DNA of 64,000 nt, from contig CALXNZ010000001.1 of the NCBI GenBank assembly GCA_944389885.1, positions 62,001 through 126,000 of the forward strand. Reading direction: 5' to 3'. Below the pieces are notes generated by a model. It ran no database searches. It was not told where the DNA came from and saw nothing but the letters and a program-made list of their open reading frames with translations. Position numbers and translations under genes: made by a program. Below, one piece after another: positions 46,384-55,652 of the stretch (its first letter is position 1; each line of letters begins with the position of its first letter). This DNA is from an uncultured Opitutales bacterium (GTDB taxonomy: Bacteria; Verrucomicrobiota; Verrucomicrobiia; Opitutales; Intestinicryptomonadaceae).

Positions 46384-46688
46384 GTCTTCAAGGAAAATTA
46401 CATTTGCGCAAAAGGCAAGTTTTATTTTAAAATTCCGCGTTTTTGTGGCGCACCCTCAAAACCTTTATTCAATCGTTTGCGCAGGCCAAAGTTTCATTTG
46501 GAGCAAAATGGACTACATCGTTTTAGCAAAATGCCCCCCAATCCCCTTTTTAAGATTGCTTTATTAAAAGGAAATAAGAAGCGCTATTGCAGATTTAAGA
46601 ACCACCCGAATCAAAAAAAACGATACTCACGTTTTTGCATAAATTTGATTTCCTACTCAAAAAATATGCGGCAGAAATAAAGCCCGCC
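46384..46688. other. Intergenic region of 305 bases between kdgK and rarA
   Basis: AT-rich, without a gene I can support. It should hold the promoter of the minus-strand kdgK operon, but no -35/-10 pair stands out. A short AT-rich hairpin (AAAAACG/CGTTTTT, 46616-46636) lies about 55 bases past the rarA stop and may be a weak terminator. Confidence 0.4.
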
Positions 46689-48008
46689 TTACTTTTGCCC
46701 TTTTTTCCAGGCTTTAATTTCATCGAGGCGGAGTTTGTATTTTTTTTCCAAACCTTCCTCCGTTGGTATATAATATTCGCGCCCGGCCAAAGAATCCGGA
46801 AGACACTGCATATCGGTGAGTTTATCTTTTGCGTTATGGGCGTATTGATAGCCTTTCCCATAGTCGAGTTCCCTCATCAACTTCGTTGGAGCGTTGCGTA
46901 TAACCAATGGAACGGGTTCGGCAAGCTGTTTTAACGCGTCGGCCTTAGCGTGCTCATAAGCCATGTAAAGGGCGTTGGATTTGGGGGACATCGCCATATA
47001 CACCACGGCCTGGGTCAGATGGACGGAACATTCGGGCATGCCGATGAAATGGCACGCCTGATACGCGGCAATCGCAATTCCCAAAGCTTTTGGGTCGGCA
47101 AGCCCGACGTCTTCGCTGGCGAAGCGTATTACGCGCCTGGCCACATACAGCGGATCCTCACCAGCTTCAAGCATGCGGGCAAGCCAATAAACGGCCGCGT
47201 CGGGATCCGAATTGCGCATGGACTTATGGAGAGCGGAAATCAGATTGTAATGCTCTTCCCCGCCCTTGTCATACAAAAGGGACTTTTTGGAAGTGCACTG
47301 CTCTATGAGTTCCTTGGAAACCGATATATTGCCATCGGAATCCGACGGGGCATTCAACACCACCATTTCCAATGTAGAGAGGGCGTTGCGGGCGTCCCCG
47401 TTGGCGAACACCGCTATCATTTCCAACAAATTTTCGGGTATTGAAACCCCAATTTTTCCAAACCCTCTCTCGTCCTTTAGAGCCCGCGCCAGAAGCCCGA
47501 CAAGCTCCTCCGTTTTCAACGCCTGCAATACAAACACTTTACACCTTGAAAGCAGGGCTCCATTTATTTCAAAAGAAGGATTTTCCGTGGTGGCTCCTAT
47601 CAAAATAATGCTGCCCTTCTCGACAAAAGGCAAAAATGCGTCTTGCTGGGCTTTGTTAAAGCGGTGGATTTCATCTACAAAGAGTATTGTTCTCTCTCCG
47701 AAACGGCGATTGTCGTCGGCCTGCTGCATTACGGCGCGTATCTCTTTTATCCCGCTCGTCACGGCGGAAAAATCTATAAAAGCAGCCCTGGTTTTATTTG
47801 CTATAATGCGCGCGAGGGTCGTCTTGCCGACTCCGGGAGGGCCCCAAAAAACCATAGAGGAAATTTTATCTGCCTCTATAAGCCTGCGCAAAACCTTTCC
47901 TTCCCCCAATAGATGCGTTTGCCCCACAAACTCCCCCAACGACCGAGGGCGCAGTCTGGCGGCAAGCGGCTGAGATTCCGCACTGTCTGAAAATGACATC
48001 TGTTCCAT
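46689..48008 (-). CDS. rarA: Replication-associated recombination protein RarA (MgsA), AAA+ ATPase
   Basis: 439 residues. It opens with PLAARLRPRSLGEFVGQ, then Walker A GPPGVGKT (56-63) and Walker B VDEIHRF (111-117), sensor region GATTENPSFEINGALLSRC, and the C-terminal tetramerisation domain with KSMRNSDPDAAVYWLARM and EDVGLADP. RarA acts at stalled replication forks. The gene is isolated and read opposite to the downstream symporter gene. A second ATG nine bases into the gene is possible. Confidence 0.95.
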   Translation of the reverse strand: MEQMSFSDSAESQPLAARLRPRSLGEFVGQTHLLGEGKVLRRLIEADKISSMVFWGPPGVGKTTLARIIANKTRAAFIDFSAVTSGIKEIRAVMQQADDNRRFGERTILFVDEIHRFNKAQQDAFLPFVEKGSIILIGATTENPSFEINGALLSRCKVFVLQALKTEELVGLLARALKDERGFGKIGVSIPENLLEMIAVFANGDARNALSTLEMVVLNAPSDSDGNISVSKELIEQCTSKKSLLYDKGGEEHYNLISALHKSMRNSDPDAAVYWLARMLEAGEDPLYVARRVIRFASEDVGLADPKALGIAIAAYQACHFIGMPECSVHLTQAVVYMAMSPKSNALYMAYEHAKADALKQLAEPVPLVIRNAPTKLMRELDYGKGYQYAHNAKDKLTDMQCLPDSLAGREYYIPTEEGLEKKYKLRLDEIKAWKKGQK

Positions 48009-48203
48009 GGCTTATGACAGTCTTCGGAGAAAAATTGATAGCCCACTTCAAAAAACGATTCAAGCAATTACTCCTTTCAAATGCCTAATGCCATATGAAA
48101 AAACTCCTATCCCCATATTTTTAGGATAAAATTCGATTTAAAAGTTGCGCCACATGTAAAGGTGGTATTATATCGCCCTAAAAATACCATAATTGAAAAT
48201 CGC

Positions 48204-49499
48204 ATGCGGAAAATATTGTCGAGACTTCATTGGCAAGTGGCGTTGGCTTTGATTTTAGCCGTTTTAACGGCCGCAATACTGAGAATCTTCGACGCCGCCG
48301 ACACCGAATTCGGCAGGAGCTTTGAGTACGTATTCACCTTCGTGGGCAAGCTCTTTATGAATCTGCTATCAATGATAGTGGTTCCGCTTGTAGTCACAAG
48401 CGTGGTATGCGGCAGCATGGGCCTGGGGCGCGGCGGACAACTTGTGAGAGTAGGCGCAAAAACGATAGCTTTCTACGCGATTACCGGCATTCTCGCGCTC
48501 TCGGTATCACTGCTTATAGTGAACGTGCTTTGTCCGGGCTGCGTGGAGCCTGACGCAGCCGGCAAAATTCTCGGAGACGCCCTGGCGCAAACTCCCGCTG
48601 TAAACGCGAATTCGGCCGACGTGGCGGGAGTCTTACTCAAGTTTTTCCCGCCGAACATAATCGCCGCGGCCTCCGACAACACCCAAATTCTGGGACTTAT
48701 AATATTCGCCGTAATAATGGGAATTTTCATCAACTTTCTCCCGCCAAAATACGCCGAATTTCAACGGAAATTCTGGGCGAGCTTTAATTCCTTATTCGAG
48801 CATATCACAAATATGATAATGAGGCTTCTTCCAATTGGAGTCTTTGGATTGACCGCCCCCGTCTGCATAAGGGCCGGCGCCGACGCGATAGAACCGGTGT
48901 TGGCGTTTTTCGCGACGGTAGTTTTATCGCTCGGGGTCCACATGTTTATAACAATGTCTCTAATTTTAAAAGCATGGGGCATACCTCCGCTCAAGCATAT
49001 GCGCGCCATGTTTCCGGCTCTCCTAACCGCGTTTTCTACTTCGTCAAGCATAGCCACCCTGCCTGTCACACTTGAGTGCGTTGAGAATTCCGCGCGGGTT
49101 CCAAAGAAGATATCGGGATTCACCCTTCCCTTAGGAGCCACTGTAAATATGAACGGGAGCGCGCTATACGAATGCGCGGCGGTAGTGTTCATATCGCAAA
49201 TATACGCGTCTGCGGGAGGAGAGCCCATGGGATTATTCATGCAGATTACGGTGATGCTGTTGGCGCTTTTAACTTCAATAGGCGTAGCGGGGATTCCATC
49301 GGCGAGCCTTGTGGCTATCGTCTTAATTATGGGAGTGGCTGGAATTCCCGCGGAGGCAATCGGAATAATATGGATGACGGATAGAATTTTGGACATGCTG
49401 CGCACGTGTGTAAATATATACGGGGACTCGTGCGCGGCCGTATGGATAGCCAAAACAGAAAAATACGACGTCTATCCGGAAATTCAAGACGCCCAGTAA
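48204..49499 (+). CDS. Dicarboxylate/amino acid:cation symporter (DAACS family)
   Basis: 431 residues from the ATG at 48204; an upstream in-frame start at 48162 would add 14 non-conserved residues. Eight hydrophobic helices plus two re-entrant loops: FSTSSSIATLPVT (HP1 serine-rich tip), PLGATVNMNGSALYE (the NMDGT-like motif, here NMNGS) and GVAGIPSASLV (HP2). It imports glutamate, aspartate or C4-dicarboxylates with sodium or protons. In the NMDGT motif the Asp is Asn and Thr is Ser, which may affect cation or substrate preference. No Shine-Dalgarno sequence. Confidence 0.88.
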   Translation: MRKILSRLHWQVALALILAVLTAAILRIFDAADTEFGRSFEYVFTFVGKLFMNLLSMIVVPLVVTSVVCGSMGLGRGGQLVRVGAKTIAFYAITGILALSVSLLIVNVLCPGCVEPDAAGKILGDALAQTPAVNANSADVAGVLLKFFPPNIIAAASDNTQILGLIIFAVIMGIFINFLPPKYAEFQRKFWASFNSLFEHITNMIMRLLPIGVFGLTAPVCIRAGADAIEPVLAFFATVVLSLGVHMFITMSLILKAWGIPPLKHMRAMFPALLTAFSTSSSIATLPVTLECVENSARVPKKISGFTLPLGATVNMNGSALYECAAVVFISQIYASAGGEPMGLFMQITVMLLALLTSIGVAGIPSASLVAIVLIMGVAGIPAEAIGIIWMTDRILDMLRTCVNIYGDSCAAVWIAKTEKYDVYPEIQDAQ

Positions 49500-49560
49500 A
49501 ATTCCCGATTTTACTTGCATCGCTTATGCTCTGCTAAAAACTGAAAAAAGATAAACAAAT

Positions 49561-50832
49561 ATGGATTCGCTTTTGATAAGAGGGGGAACAAGGCTGAGGG
49601 GGGAAGTACAAGTATCAGGCTCGAAAAACGCATGTTTGCCGATATTCGCGGCGTGCCTTTTAACGGATCAAAAATGCCTGATAAAGAACGTTCCCAACCT
49701 CAGCGATGTCAATTTTATGGCCCAAATATTGCGCGAATTGGGCGCTGAAGTATCAATGGTAAAAGATGGAGAATGGGAAATATGCGCGAAAAAAATTTCC
49801 CATACGGCGCCCTACGAGCTCGTTAGAAAGATGAGGGCGAGCATATGCCTTTTGGGCCCCTTGAGCGCAAGAATGCGGAGAGCCGAAGTATCGCTTCCCG
49901 GGGGTTGCGTCATAGGGGCAAGACCGGTTGACCTACACATAAAAGGCATGAGGGCCTTAAATTGTAAAACCGAGATAGAGCGCGGATATCTAAACGTGGA
50001 CGCCCGCAAAATTCGCGGAGCCAGAGTGTATCTGGGGGGAAGATTCGGCAGTACAGTCACGGGAACCGCAAACATTATGATGGCGGCCGTTATGGCTCCG
50101 GGAACCACCGTAATAGAAAACGCCGCATGCGAACCGGAAATCGCCGACCTGGCAAAGATGCTCTCAAATATGGGCGCTCAAATAGAGGGCGGCGGCACCC
50201 ATACAATCACAATAACCGGAGTCCCGCGGCTCGGAGGAACCTCGCATACGGTCATTCCCGACCGAATTGAAGCCGGCACCTGGATCACAGCCGCACTCGC
50301 TACAAAAGGCGACGTCACAATCAAGGGTGCAATACGCTCGCATCTTGGATCTTTTTTAGATCTTCTCGAATGTGCAGGCTGTAAATTTGAATATTTAAAA
50401 TACGACGCGATAAGGGTAAACGCATCGCGCCTTAAGATGAAGCCCGTAGAAGCCGTCACCCTTCCCTATCCCGGGTTGCCCACCGACCTTCAAGCCCAAA
50501 TATGCGCCCTGGCAACCCAAATAGACGGCATATCCGTAATAACCGAGCGCATATACCCCGAACGCTTCATGCATGTTCCGGAACTTTCGCGCATGGGCGC
50601 AAACATAAGCAGAGAAGGGCCAAGCGCAATAATATGCGGAAAATCCAGGCTGTCGGGAGCGCCCGTAATGGCCTCGGATCTCAGGGCGAGCGCGGCCCTG
50701 GTAATAGCGGCTCTCGCGGCTGAAGGAGAGACAAAAATCAGAAGAATATACCACCTTGACAGGGGATACGATTCTATGGACAAAAAGCTAAAATCGCTCG
50801 GGGCAAAAATAGAAAGGACCCCGGAAGATTAA
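49561..50832 (+). CDS. murA: UDP-N-acetylglucosamine 1-carboxyvinyltransferase MurA
   Basis: 423 residues, standard length. GSKNACLPI near residues 20-28, and the catalytic loop SLPGGCVIGARPVDLH with Cys116, which is alkylated by fosfomycin in other MurA enzymes. It performs the first committed step of peptidoglycan synthesis. It stands outside the dcw cluster, followed by infC after 88 bases. No Shine-Dalgarno sequence is visible. Confidence 0.96.
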   Translation: MDSLLIRGGTRLRGEVQVSGSKNACLPIFAACLLTDQKCLIKNVPNLSDVNFMAQILRELGAEVSMVKDGEWEICAKKISHTAPYELVRKMRASICLLGPLSARMRRAEVSLPGGCVIGARPVDLHIKGMRALNCKTEIERGYLNVDARKIRGARVYLGGRFGSTVTGTANIMMAAVMAPGTTVIENAACEPEIADLAKMLSNMGAQIEGGGTHTITITGVPRLGGTSHTVIPDRIEAGTWITAALATKGDVTIKGAIRSHLGSFLDLLECAGCKFEYLKYDAIRVNASRLKMKPVEAVTLPYPGLPTDLQAQICALATQIDGISVITERIYPERFMHVPELSRMGANISREGPSAIICGKSRLSGAPVMASDLRASAALVIAALAAEGETKIRRIYHLDRGYDSMDKKLKSLGAKIERTPED

Positions 50833-50920
50833 AAGCCCAATAACTTAATTAAAAAAAGTTTGCAGTTTGAAAGTAAAATCTTTTGATTGGAACCAGCAAC
50901 AGTAATAATACAAAATATTA

Positions 50921-51565
50921 ATGGCAAATCTCAAACCCTTCAACGGCGGCGACAATAGCCGGCAGTTTAAGTCAAACAGATCTTTTGGTCCCCGTAGGAA
51001 CGAGCGCATAAGGGCGCCGAAAGTCAGAGTCATAGGAGCCGACGGTAAACAGCTCGGCATTATGTCGCCCTATGAGGCGCTTTCAATAGCCAGAAAGAGC
51101 GGCCTCGACCTCCTCGAGGTATCGCCAAACTCCGAGCCGCCCGTATGCCGAATCCTCGACTACGGGAAATACATGTACGAGGAGGCAAAAAAACAGAAGT
51201 CGCACAAGACCGCTACCGTAAAGCTCAAGGAAATCATGTTGCGGCCCGCTATAGAAATAAACGACTTTATGACGAAAATCCGCAATGCGGAAAAATTTTT
51301 ATTCCAGGGAAACAAATTAAAAATAACCCTGAGAATGCGCGGGCGCGAAATGGAATATAAAGACAAGGGGTTTGAAACTGTAAACCGCGCCCTTGAAGAG
51401 CTTTCGCACATGGGGCACGCCGATTCTGAGCCCAAACTTATGGGCAGAAACATAGCTGTGACATTATCTCCGGTCCCTAAAAATCTCCGCAAATTGAAAT
51501 TCTCCAGGGAAAGCGACGAAGTCCCCGAAGACGACTCCGCCCAAAAGTCCGAAGAGGAAGATTGA
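50921..51565 (+). CDS. infC: Translation initiation factor IF-3
   Basis: 214 residues. N-domain RRNERIRAPKVRVIGADGKQLG, linker, and C-domain (VKLKEIMLRPAIEINDFMTKI ... PKLMGRNIAVTLSP). The factor controls start-codon fidelity on the 30S subunit. It starts with ATG, not the AUU/AUC of enterobacteria, after an AT-rich leader without Shine-Dalgarno sequence. A 20-residue basic N-terminal extension and a 25-residue acidic C-terminal tail flank the core. The usual rpmI and rplT genes do not follow. Confidence 0.95.
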   Translation: MANLKPFNGGDNSRQFKSNRSFGPRRNERIRAPKVRVIGADGKQLGIMSPYEALSIARKSGLDLLEVSPNSEPPVCRILDYGKYMYEEAKKQKSHKTATVKLKEIMLRPAIEINDFMTKIRNAEKFLFQGNKLKITLRMRGREMEYKDKGFETVNRALEELSHMGHADSEPKLMGRNIAVTLSPVPKNLRKLKFSRESDEVPEDDSAQKSEEED

Positions 51566-51570
51566 TAAAA

Positions 51571-52557
51571 ATGCCCACCATTTCCCGGCGAGCCTTTTTA
51601 TGCATGTTGCTGGCGTCAGCGGCAACTCCCTTGTTTGCGCTTGATATAAAAGGCGTCCAATACATATCCATAGCCGAACTTGCCAGGATTTGCGGAATGC
51701 GCTACAAGAGCGCTTCCGATAGGAAATCGCAAACCGTATTCAGCAAAATAACGCGAATGGATTTTACGGTTAATTCGCGGCAAATGGAATTGAACGGAAG
51801 GCTCGTTTGGCTCGGACACCCCGTGGCCTCGAACCGCAGAATGTTGTATCTGGCGAAGCGGGATTATCTGTACACGATAGCTCCCATATTATTCCCCCAA
51901 AAGAACGGAACTCCTCCAAGACTGTTCCACATAGTTCTCGATCCGGGGCACGGCGGCAAAGACAACGGCGCCATGAACTCCAGATACAGGCTCAAAGAAA
52001 AGAATGTCAATTTAGACATATCTTTGAGGGTTGGGAAAATCCTAAAAGCCAATGGATACAGAGTCAGCTATACTCGCACTAATGACACTTTCATTGAGCT
52101 TGAAGACAGGACAAAAATCGCCAACAGACTTAAGGCCGACCTGTTTTTAAGCATACACTGCAATGCGGCAAGTCCGTCGGCAAGCGGTATAGAGACATTT
52201 TCGTTGACGCCATCTTGGATGCCTTCCACCGGATCGACAAAGATGCCATCATACGCGAGGGAAAAACTTCCGGGAAATAAATCAGATTTGTGGAACCAAC
52301 TTCTTTCATACTATATTCAGCGCTCGCTCAAGGCGGTCACCGGGGCTGAAGACAGAGGCGTAAAGCGGGCGAGATTCGCCGTTCTAAGGGATCTGAATAT
52401 GACCGGAGCCCTCATTGAATGCGGCTTTATAACCAATCCGACAGAAGGCTCAAAACTCGGCTCCGCAAAATATAGGCAAAGCGTGGCGAACGCTATTGCA
52501 AACGCCATAATGTCATACCATTCCACACTGCGCAGGCTCGCAAAAAGCCGCAAATAA
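51571..52557 (+). CDS. Tat-exported N-acetylmuramoyl-L-alanine amidase (Amidase_3)
   Basis: 328 residues from the ATG at 51571, with GAGGAAG 10 bases upstream; a TTG three codons earlier overlaps infC. Residues 4-10 (ISRRAFL) form a twin-arginine motif before a hydrophobic stretch ending PLFALD. Residues about 27-105 look like a stalk-type beta domain. The zinc amidase domain follows: DPGHGG (His127), LKEKN (Glu143), SIHCNAA (His196) and the catalytic Glu283 in IECGF. It cleaves the MurNAc-L-Ala bond during daughter-cell separation, as the Tat-dependent AmiA/AmiC do in E. coli. It converges with hemL with a 3-base gap. Confidence 0.9.
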   Translation: MPTISRRAFLCMLLASAATPLFALDIKGVQYISIAELARICGMRYKSASDRKSQTVFSKITRMDFTVNSRQMELNGRLVWLGHPVASNRRMLYLAKRDYLYTIAPILFPQKNGTPPRLFHIVLDPGHGGKDNGAMNSRYRLKEKNVNLDISLRVGKILKANGYRVSYTRTNDTFIELEDRTKIANRLKADLFLSIHCNAASPSASGIETFSLTPSWMPSTGSTKMPSYAREKLPGNKSDLWNQLLSYYIQRSLKAVTGAEDRGVKRARFAVLRDLNMTGALIECGFITNPTEGSKLGSAKYRQSVANAIANAIMSYHSTLRRLAKSRK

Positions 52558-52560
52558 CTT

Positions 52561-53835
52561 CTACAGTTTTCTTATAGACTCTGTAAGGACTTCGCAGGCC
52601 TTGTCCAAATCTCCGTTTGAATGCGCCATGCTGACAAAACAAATTTCAAAAGGCGACGGCGCTATATAGACCCCGCCCGCCAATGCTGAGGCAAAATATT
52701 TTTTGTAAACTTGCGACGACGCTCCAATGGCATCTTCGGCATTGCGCACCGGCCCTTCCCTAAAAAATACCGAAAACAGTGAATTAGCCCTTGGCACACA
52801 AATTGGAATCCCCTTCTCTTTTGCCGCCAAAGTTATGGCAGACACCAAAATTTCGGCTTTGCGTTCAAGTTCCGCATAAGGATTTTCCTCTATTATCATT
52901 TTTAGAGACTCCACTCCGGCGGCCATGGCAAGCGGATTACCGCTCAAAGTGCCAGCCTGATAAACCTTCCCCAATGGAGACACATTCTCCATGATTTCTC
53001 TCCGGCCGCAAAATGCCCCCACCGGAAGGCCCCCGCCTATTATCTTGCCGAGCGCACACAAGTCGGGTTTAATTCCCGTCAGTTCCTGCGCGCCGCCCGC
53101 GGCCAGCCTAAAGCCGGTTATGACCTCGTCAAATATAAGAACCGCGCCGCAAGCGCTACAAAGCTCCCGCACTTTTTTAAGAAAACCTTTTTCAGGCAAG
53201 AGCAATCCCATGTTTGCGGGATACGGCTCCATTATTACAGCAGCAATTTCTTCGCCGATTTCTGAAAAGCATTTTTCTAAGGCGCCAAAATCGTTGAACG
53301 GCAAAACTGTAGTCAATTCCGCAAGAGACTTTGGCACACCGGCAGAATCGGGATTGCCAAATGTCATAGCGCCGCTACCGGCTTTTACCAACAAACTGTC
53401 AACGTGCCCGTGATAACATCCGGCGAACTTCACTATTCTATCGCGTCCGGTATATCCGCGCGCAAGACGTATTGCCGACATTGTCGCCTCCGTACCGGAA
53501 TTTGTCATGCGCACCATTTCTGCGCAAGGCACAAGCTTGTTTATCAGCCGGGCCATTTCAAGTTCCGCCGGACAAGGAGTCCCAAAAGACGTTCCGTTTT
53601 CAAGAGCGCGTTCCACCGCTTTTCTTATGCGCGGATGGTTGTGACCGAAAATCGCCGGTCCCCAAGAGCACACAAAATCTATGTATTCAGATCCGTCGCA
53701 AGAATACAATCGGCTTCCCTGCGCCCTCTTTGTAAAAAACGGCCTCCCGCCGACATTGCCAAAAGCCCGCACCGGAGAATTAACTCCGCCGGGAATTAGA
53801 ATTTGCGATTCGGAGAAAAGTTCGTCAGAGTTCAT
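52561..53835 (-). CDS. hemL: Glutamate-1-semialdehyde 2,1-aminomutase
   Basis: 424 residues. PLP enzyme of fold type [10 protein letters not shown] at residues 17-25, [24 protein letters not shown] with the PLP-binding Asp, and [13 protein letters not shown] with the Schiff-base Lys264. It makes 5-aminolevulinate through the C5 pathway; hemE is also in this window. It lies 3 bases after nadE and is probably co-transcribed with it. Confidence 0.95.
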   Translation of the reverse strand: MNSDELFSESQILIPGGVNSPVRAFGNVGGRPFFTKRAQGSRLYSCDGSEYIDFVCSWGPAIFGHNHPRIRKAVERALENGTSFGTPCPAELEMARLINKLVPCAEMVRMTNSGTEATMSAIRLARGYTGRDRIVKFAGCYHGHVDSLLVKAGSGAMTFGNPDSAGVPKSLAELTTVLPFNDFGALEKCFSEIGEEIAAVIMEPYPANMGLLLPEKGFLKKVRELCSACGAVLIFDEVITGFRLAAGGAQELTGIKPDLCALGKIIGGGLPVGAFCGRREIMENVSPLGKVYQAGTLSGNPLAMAAGVESLKMIIEENPYAELERKAEILVSAITLAAKEKGIPICVPRANSLFSVFFREGPVRNAEDAIGASSQVYKKYFASALAGGVYIAPSPFEICFVSMAHSNGDLDKACEVLTESIRKL

Positions 53836-53838
53836 AAA

Positions 53839-55524
53839 TTAAAATAAAATTACGCGCTTGGCAGCTATCGGAATATGGCGGTCGCAGGCAAACGATACCG
53901 GGGAAAGCTTTGTGCCGACGGGATATTGAGAATGTTTATATTCAGCCCTGGCAACCATTTTCAAAACTTCTTCAACCAACTTTGAGTCGTATCCTGCAGC
54001 CGCGATTTCGGAAGCCGATTTAAATTCATCTACATACATTCTCAATATGGCGTCGAGCGTATCGTAGGGCGGAAGAGAGTCTTCGTCTTTTTGCCCCGGG
54101 CGCAATTCGGCCGAAGGCGGCTTGTCTATGGTATTCTGCGGTATTATTACCCGACCAGCTTCGGTGTTTATATAGCGTGATAGCCTGTAAACTTCGGTTT
54201 TGTAAAGGTCCGATATCGGAGCAAATGCCCCGCATGTGTCTCCATAGAGGGTACAATACCCTACTGCGCATTCGCTTTTATTTCCGGTTGTGAGAACCAG
54301 TCCGCCAAATTTATTTGAAACAGCCATCAATAAGAGCCCGCGGGCGCGGGATTGGATATTTTCCTCGGTGACGTCGGGACTGCAGCCCTCAAAAATCTTA
54401 GACAGCGCGGAATTTGCGCCTTTTACGAGTTCGGAAATAGGAACCATATAGAATTTCATTCCAAGATTCTCCGCCAATTCTTTGGCGTCCTCAATGCTGT
54501 GCGAACTGGAGATTTCAGAAGGCATGGAAACCCCCGTCACATTTTCCGCCCCGAGAGCCTTGCAAGCCAAGGCCGCCACTAAAGCCGAATCTATGCCGCC
54601 GCTCAAACCTATCAAAGCCGTCTTCATTCCGCATTTACCCACGAAGTCGCGTATCGACAGCACTATTGCCTTTACCAAATCTCCGTCTCCGCTAAAATCC
54701 GCGGAATCGCCGTCGTATCCGGACATGCCGTCCAAGTCCACTACCTCAATATCCTCTTCAAATTTTTTAAGGCATTTTGACTTCTCCGCGCCTGGCGCGC
54801 CTGAGCAGTCGAACACTCCGCTACCTCCCGCAAACACAAGGCCGTCAGCGCCGCCAACGGCATTGCACCATATTAACGGGGCAGAGACTTTTTTTGACAC
54901 TTGGCAAAGCAGCCCACCACGCTTTCTAACTACATCGTTGGCGGTCGAGAACACGCTTGCCGACAAGTTTATGAGAGCGTAAAGCCCGCGTTTGCCCCCA
55001 TTATTTAAAGAGGAAAAATAATCGAGAGGCAATTTTCTGTCCGCATATAGTCGGCTTGAGGGCGAAGCGGGAACTGTCCATATATCTTCGCATATGGAAA
55101 TGCCGAAAATCTTGCCGTTGATTTTTACGACACCAAATTCGTTTCCCGAATCGAAATAGCGGGTATCGTTTACCGCTCCGTAATTTGGTAGCAACATTTT
55201 GTCGCATATAGGAAAAGCCGAACCTTCATTTATTAGATAAGCTGTGTTTCTGTATCCGATGGCGCCGTCCACCTTACGCGGACAACCCAAAACTGCGGGT
55301 ATTGATACAGACTCTGCAAGAACCGCCAGAACCCTTTGCGCCTCTTCAACAAACCCTCCGCAAAAGACGAGATCGCCCAAGGGATAGCCGGATATCGCAC
55401 ATTCCGGGAAAACCGCCAACTCCGCTCCGGAATTCGCAAGCTCTGTGCACGCGGATTTTATTTTTGCAGCATTGCCCGAAAAGTCCCCTACTTTAGTGTT
55501 TATTTGAGCCAATCCAATTTTCAT
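53839..55524 (-). CDS. nadE: Glutamine-dependent NAD+ synthetase
   Basis: 561 residues from the ATG at 55522-55524 (MKIGLAQINTKVGDF), the family-typical start; the upstream open frame of 13 residues is not conserved-looking. The N-terminal nitrilase/glutaminase domain has the Glu41-Lys109-Cys145 triad. The C-terminal synthetase domain has the PP-loop LSGGIDSALVAAL and the late KPPSAELRPGQKDED motif. It converts deamido-NAD to NAD using glutamine. No Shine-Dalgarno sequence. It precedes hemL in a two-gene operon. Confidence 0.95.
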   Translation of the reverse strand: MKIGLAQINTKVGDFSGNAAKIKSACTELANSGAELAVFPECAISGYPLGDLVFCGGFVEEAQRVLAVLAESVSIPAVLGCPRKVDGAIGYRNTAYLINEGSAFPICDKMLLPNYGAVNDTRYFDSGNEFGVVKINGKIFGISICEDIWTVPASPSSRLYADRKLPLDYFSSLNNGGKRGLYALINLSASVFSTANDVVRKRGGLLCQVSKKVSAPLIWCNAVGGADGLVFAGGSGVFDCSGAPGAEKSKCLKKFEEDIEVVDLDGMSGYDGDSADFSGDGDLVKAIVLSIRDFVGKCGMKTALIGLSGGIDSALVAALACKALGAENVTGVSMPSEISSSHSIEDAKELAENLGMKFYMVPISELVKGANSALSKIFEGCSPDVTEENIQSRARGLLLMAVSNKFGGLVLTTGNKSECAVGYCTLYGDTCGAFAPISDLYKTEVYRLSRYINTEAGRVIIPQNTIDKPPSAELRPGQKDEDSLPPYDTLDAILRMYVDEFKSASEIAAAGYDSKLVEEVLKMVARAEYKHSQYPVGTKLSPVSFACDRHIPIAAKRVILF

Positions 55525-55598
55525 ATTCGGTAAAAATCTTTTATATAGATCATTCCTTTGCAAGTTTTTTAGTCCTAAACGATAATCTTAAAAACAAA

Positions 55599-55622
55599 CG
55601 CCCCCGCATTTTTGCGGAGGCG
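55599..55622 (-). terminator. Rho-independent terminator after the TPR gene
   Basis: CGCCCCCGCA pairs with TGCGGAGGCG with one mismatch around a short T-loop. On the minus strand TTTGTTTTTAAG follows, so it ends the TPR gene transcript at 55653 and insulates nadE. Confidence 0.75.
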
Positions 55623-55652
55623 CCTTTGAAATTATTCCCAATATAAAACCGG

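Noticed and set aside
46616-46636. Hairpin after rarA as a terminator
   Set aside because: Only two G-C pairs in the stem; kept as a remark in the intergenic entry, not as a feature.
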